Shown here: one piece after another, positions 4,296 to 5,637 of the stretch
Position numbering within the stretch: position 1 is the stretch's first letter
Layout: every line of letters begins with the position of its first letter
Program-made: the position numbers and the translations under genes
Assembly (NCBI GenBank): GCA_002384315.1
Contig: DGBL01000122.1
Location: 1 to 5,637, forward strand
DNA: 5,637 nt
Source: Micrococcaceae bacterium UBA4005
GTDB lineage: Bacteria > Actinomycetota > Actinomycetes > Actinomycetales > Micrococcaceae
Direction: 5' to 3'
The notes under the pieces: model-generated
Told to the model about the DNA's origin: nothing
Seen by the model: the letters and a program-made list of their open reading frames with translations, nothing else
Databases searched by the model: none

Positions 4296-5637
4296 TTGGC
4301 GTACCTCCAGCCCTTCCTCCACAATCTCACCGGTGTGTTCAGCGCCCCCGTGCAGGCGTGGGCGGACCCCTACGGGCAGATTCGGGACTCCGGCGCGCAG
4401 GGCGTCCACTGCGGGGATGACCGGGTCATCCGGTCCGCTGTCCTGACGGTCAACGGCGTGGAGCCCGATTGGGTCTCCACCCAGGTCCGCTCAGCCCAAC
4501 GGGTGGACTACCTGCATTTTGTCCGGGTCGAATCGCCGGTGGCGGACCCGTTGATGTACCTGACGCGGGCGCGCTCTGCCGATGCCGACGGGGTATCCGA
4601 GCAGATCCGCCTCGAGTCCGCCTACACCTTCCCGTCCCGGCAGGAGATTCGGTTGGTTCTCGACGCTGACAACACCCCGATGGAACGGGTGAAGGCTGGC
4701 ACAGCCGGGAACTCGGCCCTCACCGTGACCGGCCCGCAGTGGCACTGGCGCGACGAAGACACCACCGCACACTTGGACGCGCCGGACGCGCAATTGGAGT
4801 ACGACGGCGGCCGGATCACCCTCAGCTGGACGGTGGACGTGGAGCCACATGGCATCGTTGAGCTCGGCTGGCGGCTGTCCGTGGCTGACGCGGGCGCTCC
4901 CATGGTGGCGCCGTCGGGCCCGGAGCTCACGGTACCGGAGCTCACGATTCCGGCGGCCGACGGCGCGGCGCTGCAGCGACTGCTGGAGCGCTCCATCTCG
5001 GACCTCAACGGCCTGCGCATGGCGGCCGCGAACCACCCGGACGATGTTTTCCTGGCTGCCGGTGCTCCCTGGTTCTTCACCATGTTCGGGCGCGACTCGC
5101 TCATCGCCGCGAAGCTCCTGCTACCCGTGGATACCGCCCTGGCGGGCAGCACGCTCCGCGCACTCGCATCCCGCCAGGGCATAACCACTGACCCCGACAC
5201 CGCCGAACAGCCCGGGAAGATCCTCCACGAGGTCCGCCGCGGTACGCTCACCTTCACCGCAGGTGGGACCGGCGTGTCGCTTCCCCCGGTGTACTTCGGC
5301 ACCATCGACGCCACTGCCCTCTGGATCAGCCTGCTGCACGACGCGTGGCAGGCTGGCCTGCCGGAAGATCAGGTTGAAGGCCTGCTGGAGCCGCTCCAGG
5401 CAGCGCTGGCGTGGCTGCGCGACCACGGCGATGCTGACGGCGACGGCTTCCTCGAATACCACGACGAAAGCGGTCATGGCTTGGCCAACCAGGGCTGGAA
5501 AGACTCGGGCGACTCCATTCGCTGGCACGACGGATCACTTGCTGACGGGCCCATTGCGCTCGCCGAGGTCCAAGGGTACGCCTACGCCGCGGCGCTCGGA
5601 GGAGCAGCACTACTGGATGCCTTCGGACGCAGCGGCG
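4296..5637 (+). CDS. Glycogen-debranching / amylo-alpha-1,6-glucosidase-like enzyme (3' partial)
   Basis: The frame is open from TTG 4296 to the window edge: 447 codons plus one base, roughly 60-65% of a protein that is usually near 700 residues. Residues about 30-215 form the beta-rich N-terminal domain of the GDE_N_bis type (IRDSGAQGVHCGDDRVIRSA near 29-48). A linker with duplicated PELTV/PELTI follows. The (alpha/alpha)6 catalytic domain starts near 225, with GAPWFFTMFGRDSLIAA (256-272), KILHEVRRG (308-316), YFGTIDATALWISLLHDAW (333-351), DGDGFLEYH (381-389) and NQGWKDSGDS (398-407), all typical of bacterial amylo-alpha-1,6-glucosidase-like proteins. Acidic residues in these motifs (such as Asp403, Glu424) are catalytic candidates, not assigned. 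The likely role is hydrolysis of alpha-glucosidic bonds in glycogen or related glucans in the cytoplasm, as no signal peptide is seen. Family members are often only named by homology, so the exact substrate is open. No glg genes are in view. Confidence 0.9.
   Translation, partial: MAYLQPFLHNLTGVFSAPVQAWADPYGQIRDSGAQGVHCGDDRVIRSAVLTVNGVEPDWVSTQVRSAQRVDYLHFVRVESPVADPLMYLTRARSADADGVSEQIRLESAYTFPSRQEIRLVLDADNTPMERVKAGTAGNSALTVTGPQWHWRDEDTTAHLDAPDAQLEYDGGRITLSWTVDVEPHGIVELGWRLSVADAGAPMVAPSGPELTVPELTIPAADGAALQRLLERSISDLNGLRMAAANHPDDVFLAAGAPWFFTMFGRDSLIAAKLLLPVDTALAGSTLRALASRQGITTDPDTAEQPGKILHEVRRGTLTFTAGGTGVSLPPVYFGTIDATALWISLLHDAWQAGLPEDQVEGLLEPLQAALAWLRDHGDADGDGFLEYHDESGHGLANQGWKDSGDSIRWHDGSLADGPIALAEVQGYAYAAALGGAALLDAFGRSG
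4920..4946 (+). repeat. In-frame 15-nt tandem duplication in the domain linker
   Basis: CCGGAGCTCACG occurs twice (4920-4931 and 4935-4946), separated by GTA, with a period of 15 nt or five codons, encoding PELTV-PELTI (209-218). It sits where the N-terminal domain meets the catalytic domain, so a recent slippage event lengthening the linker is plausible and probably harmless. Confidence 0.6.

Noticed and set aside
4622..5314. Minus-strand 230-codon frame opposite the debranching enzyme
   Set aside because: Antisense to motifs such as WFFTMFGRDSL; Ser/Arg-rich product without a domain.

Overview
The window reads as a stretch of high-GC actinobacterial chromosome, most likely Micrococcaceae (Arthrobacter-like). 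The evidence is strongly GC-biased third codon positions, GTG and TTG starts, a SAM-IV-type riboswitch (a class known from Actinomycetales), and an actinobacterial subgroup of CPBP protease. No species can be fixed from the sequence alone. It looks like ordinary housekeeping or accessory chromosome. I see no transposase, integrase, tRNA, rRNA, CRISPR array or defence cluster.

Layout: (1) 1-327 +, C-terminal tail of a proline/glutamate/alanine-rich protein whose start lies outside the window. (2) 324-1478 -, metX, homoserine O-acetyltransferase, converging on the first gene with a shared CTAG. (3) 1475-1576 -, an unrecognised 33-residue ORF whose stop overlaps the metX start by 4 nt. (4) 1584-1743 -, a SAM-IV-type aptamer followed by a hairpin that buries the ribosome-binding site of the 33-residue ORF. 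(5) About 1745-1852, a divergent control region with a perfect 7+2+7 inverted repeat. (6) 1853-2494 +, a Glyoxalase_3-like VOC protein. (7) 2491-3270 -, a CPBP membrane protease, again converging with a 4-nt overlap. (8) 3365-4216 +, a siderophore-interacting FAD reductase. (9) 4296-5637 +, the N-terminal 447 codons of a glycogen-debranching (amylo-alpha-1,6-glucosidase-like) enzyme, starting at TTG and running off the window.

The only tightly connected unit is the methionine one. SAM, the end product, should be sensed by the aptamer. The downstream hairpin would then close the ribosome-binding site of the mini-ORF, and metX, which lacks a well-placed ribosome-binding site of its own, would follow by translational coupling. 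The other genes (VOC, CPBP, siderophore reductase, debranching enzyme) share no evident pathway and seem to be single-gene transcription units. The mini-ORF between riboswitch and metX is the best candidate for something undescribed.
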